From the NCBI GenBank assembly GCA_022577435.1, contig JAKOON010000110.1, forward strand, positions 272,001 to 336,000: DNA of 64,000 nt, read 5' to 3'. This stretch comes from Embiotoca jacksoni. Taxonomy: Eukaryota; Chordata; Actinopteri; Embiotocidae. Below, in pieces: positions 60,435-64,000 of the stretch. The number at the start of each line of letters is the position of its first letter. Position 1 is the first letter of the stretch. The notes under the pieces are model-generated. The model searched no databases. It saw only the letters and a program-made list of their open reading frames with translations, and was not told where the DNA came from. A program made the position numbers and the translations under genes.

Positions 60435-61160
60435 CTTGTTGCAATGACTTAAATTATATTTTCACTAAATAATGCACTCATTCCATGTATGTGTGTAATT
60501 AATGCAATTAAGAAAAATAATCTACATATCATTACAACTTCCACAAATTCAGTCCGGTAGCAGATTTGTTGTGTTTGGACACTTTGTGATCTCTTTTAAT
60601 TTAAAAGACTGACTTTTAATTTAAAAAGAGGGTTTTTAATTTTAAATGAGGGCTTTTAATTTGAAACAGACAAAGGATGTGGTGTCCTGGTGCAGCCCAG
60701 TGGTGAACCGTTGATCCTTCGGTGGGTTTCGTGTCTGCAGGCCTCGCTGTTACAGTCCAGCCTCAAATATTTTATTCATATCATCAACCTATTTCTGTTT
60801 CTGCTGCGTCGGACACAGTCACGCTACTTTCTCAGCTCTCTGAGGGTTTCATGAAGGGTGGGGCTTGTCTCCAGCTGGAGTGGAGCAGAGGAGGGACAGG
60901 TGAAGTGAAGACAACTATACTAATTTCTTTAAGTCCAATAAAAGCCAACCAGATTCATTCATTGGTGAATGTGACATCAACACCAGCCGTCCTCCAGTGA
61001 CAGCAGTGACTTTGTTCACTGAGTCAGCAGTTCTGTCAAACCTGACCTGGTTCCTGTCAGACGGACAGAGAACAGCAGGAAGGACGGGAAACACAAACAC
61101 AATCATCCAAGATCCAATCTTTCAGTCCCCTGTTGATTCATGAAGACTCCCCTGGATTAT
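59801..61160. other. gabrb1 intron 3, mostly unique
   Basis: Contains a (GT)n run at 60399-60432 and about four degenerate units of a roughly 21-bp TTTTAATTTAAAA-type repeat at 60593-60670. No exon recognised. Confidence 0.6.
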
Positions 61161-61800
61161 GTTCAGATCAGATCAGCTTCAGATCAGGTTCAGATCAGAT
61201 TAGGTTCAGATCAGATCAGGTTCAGATCAGGTTCAGATCAGATTAGGTTCAGATCAGATCAGGTTCAGATCAGATTAGGTTCAGATCAGGTTCAGATCAG
61301 ATCAGATTCAGACAAGATCAAATCAGATCAGGATCAGATCAGATTCAGATTCAGATCAGAGCAGGTTCAAATCAGATGAGATCGATCAGGTTCAGATTCA
61401 GATCAGATCAGAGCAGGTTCAGATCAGATCAGATCAGATTCAAATCAGATCAGATCAGAGCAGGTTCAGATTCAGATCCGATCAGATCAGATCAGAGCAG
61501 GATCAGATCAGATTCAGATCAGATTAGATCAGATCAGATCAGAGCAGGTTCAGATCAGAGCAGATTCAGAGCAGATTCAGATCCGATCAGATCAGATCCA
61601 GATCAGAGCAGGTTCAGATCCGATCAGATCAGAGCAGGTTCAGATCAGATCAGATCAGATCAGATTCAGATCAGATCCAGATCAGATCAGATCAGATCAG
61701 AGCAGGTTCAGATTCAGATCAGATCCACATCAGATCAGATCCAGATCCAGATCAGATCAGATCAGAGCAGGTTCAGATCAGATCAGATCAGAGCAGGTTC
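61161..61800. repeat. CAGAT/TCAGAT-type simple repeat, gabrb1 intron 3
   Basis: About 640 bases of CAGAT pentamers mixed with TTCAGAT, AGAGCAGGTT and CCAGAT. Ordered blocks such as CAGATCAGAGCAGGTTCAG recur many times. Confidence 0.95.
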
Positions 61801-62599
61801 CTGAGAGAAACATCAACTCTGACAACATCATGTGACCTTCATCTGAACTCAGTCAGAGACACAATGCAGCCTCCACTACATGAAGGACGAGGACGTGTCT
61901 CACAAAGACTTCATAGCGGAGCACACGGTGACGTCACCTTCTATCAGCTCACATTGAGTCCAGGAGACGACGGTTTGATGGAGCTGCTCTCTGCAGGTTC
62001 GCTGCTCTACAGACTCCGACGACTGAAGACAGCTGGAACCAGGCAGGATGTTCAATTGCACACATTATTCATGTTTCTGTTTATTGTATTTAAACTCTGA
62101 AAACATCTCAGTCCGACCACAAAGTTTTATTTTCTTAAAATAAGTTTCTGTTTGGACGACTGCAGAATATTTACTCAGTAAAACTCTTGGAGCAAAAATC
62201 AGTTCACTGCACTGGATTTTAAATTCAGAGTTTCAGGACTGAAGAATAAATGATGGATAAATATGGCGGCTCTAGTTTCTGTCTGCAGCTCTGTGCTTCA
62301 GGTTAATAACATCATCACACTAAAGCTGAACCTGCTGTGACCCTCCATAAAGACTGCAGGATATGACATCATTACAGAGAGAAGAACAGCTGACGACAGG
62401 TTTGACCTCGATCTACACAGAACTTCTGAAACAGCAGTTTCAGGATGTAGAAGATCGGATTACAAACAGAAACGGTCTCAGTCAGAACACTGCAGAACTA
62501 CAACATCACCACAGTCACAGGATGAGGCCTGCAGACCTCTCACAGGCTCTGCTGCAGTCTGGGTCAGGACCAACTCTGGTTCTGGACCAGTCCCTGCAG
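61801..62599. other. gabrb1 intron 3, unique part
   Basis: About 800 bases with short open frames but no recognised gene. Confidence 0.55.
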
Positions 62600-62797
62600 G
62601 ATCACAAGAATCAACAGCAGTACAACCGATCAGATCACAAGAATCAACAGCAGTACAACCAATCAGATCACAAGAATCAACAGCAGTGCAACCAATCAGA
62701 TCACAAGAATCAACAGCAGTACAACCAATCAGATCACAAGAATCAACAGCAGTACAACCAATCAGATCACAAGAATCAACAACAGTACAACCAATCA
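62600..62797 (+). repeat. 33-bp minisatellite, six copies
   Basis: Six 33-bp units with only two or three substitutions, each containing AAGAATCAACAGCAGTACAA. Since 33 is a multiple of 3, the + frame reads DHKNQQQYNQS six times inside an open frame 62363-62890 (175 codons), and the - frame reads IGCTAVDSCDL. Confidence 0.95.
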
Positions 62798-62875
62798 TCA
62801 TCTCAGAGGAACAATAGAACGATTCAAACTCCAAACATGACTTCTGATCCAACCTGGTATCCGAGTGTGATACAC

Positions 62876-62975
62876 CTGTCTGTCCATTAGAGGAGTCCAC
62901 CTGTCTGTCCACTAGAGGACTCCACCTGTCTGTCCACTAGAGGAGTCCACCTGTCTGTCCACTAGAGGAGTCCAC
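62876..62975. repeat. 25-bp minisatellite, four copies
   Basis: Four 25-bp units containing CTGTCTGTCCACTAGAGGAG with two substitutions. Confidence 0.95.

Positions 62976-64000
<1,025 letters not shown>

Overview
This window comes from a vertebrate nuclear genome, almost certainly a ray-finned (teleost) fish. It has split genes with GT-AG introns, two degenerate Tc1-like transposons of the long-inverted-repeat type common in fish, a dispersed repeat tail typical of teleosts, long CA/GT microsatellites, and very many minisatellites. No operons, rRNA, tRNA or CRISPR array were seen.

Two genes are supported, in convergent orientation. On the + strand at the left edge are exons 2-5 of commd8 (2882-4600), a COMM-domain subunit of the Commander trafficking complex; exon 1 lies left of the window. 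On the - strand are the last six coding exons of a GABA-A receptor beta subunit, best called gabrb1 (51072 down to 15801); its 5' exons lie right of the window. The six exons join in perfect phase to 397 codons plus stop. GABRB1 and COMMD8 are also convergent neighbours in human, so this is a conserved vertebrate gene pair. The intergenic part, about 4.8-15.6 kb, holds a 39-40 bp minisatellite interrupted by the two Tc1 relics and a dispersed repeat, then about 3 kb of plain sequence.

By my rough estimate, some 60% of the window is tandem repeat. Main arrays: 10-bp unit (1-2867, commd8 intron 1); 39-40 bp (5560-12270, intergenic); 9 bp (16277-19959, gabrb1 intron 8); ATCATAC-type (20411-21866, intron 7); 18-19 bp (22767-24617, intron 5); 19 bp, G-rich (26003-28836, intron 5); 9 bp (30518-31050, intron 4); a 17-kb array of 18/20-bp units with higher-order duplications (32601-49806, intron 4); 8 bp (51353-51785), 14 bp (54099-57787), 17 bp (58486-59218), CAGAT-type (61161-61800) and 33 bp (62600-62797), all in intron 3. 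These repeats carry no stop in one or more frames, so they produce very long but meaningless open reading frames.

I found no new gene system. The points most worth a second look are the 17-kb array with its nested duplications, the way several repeat arrays run right up to splice sites, the dense G-quadruplex-capable array, a duplication that brackets the last commd8 exon, and an Asn at the TM2 anaesthetic-determinant position of a beta1-type subunit.
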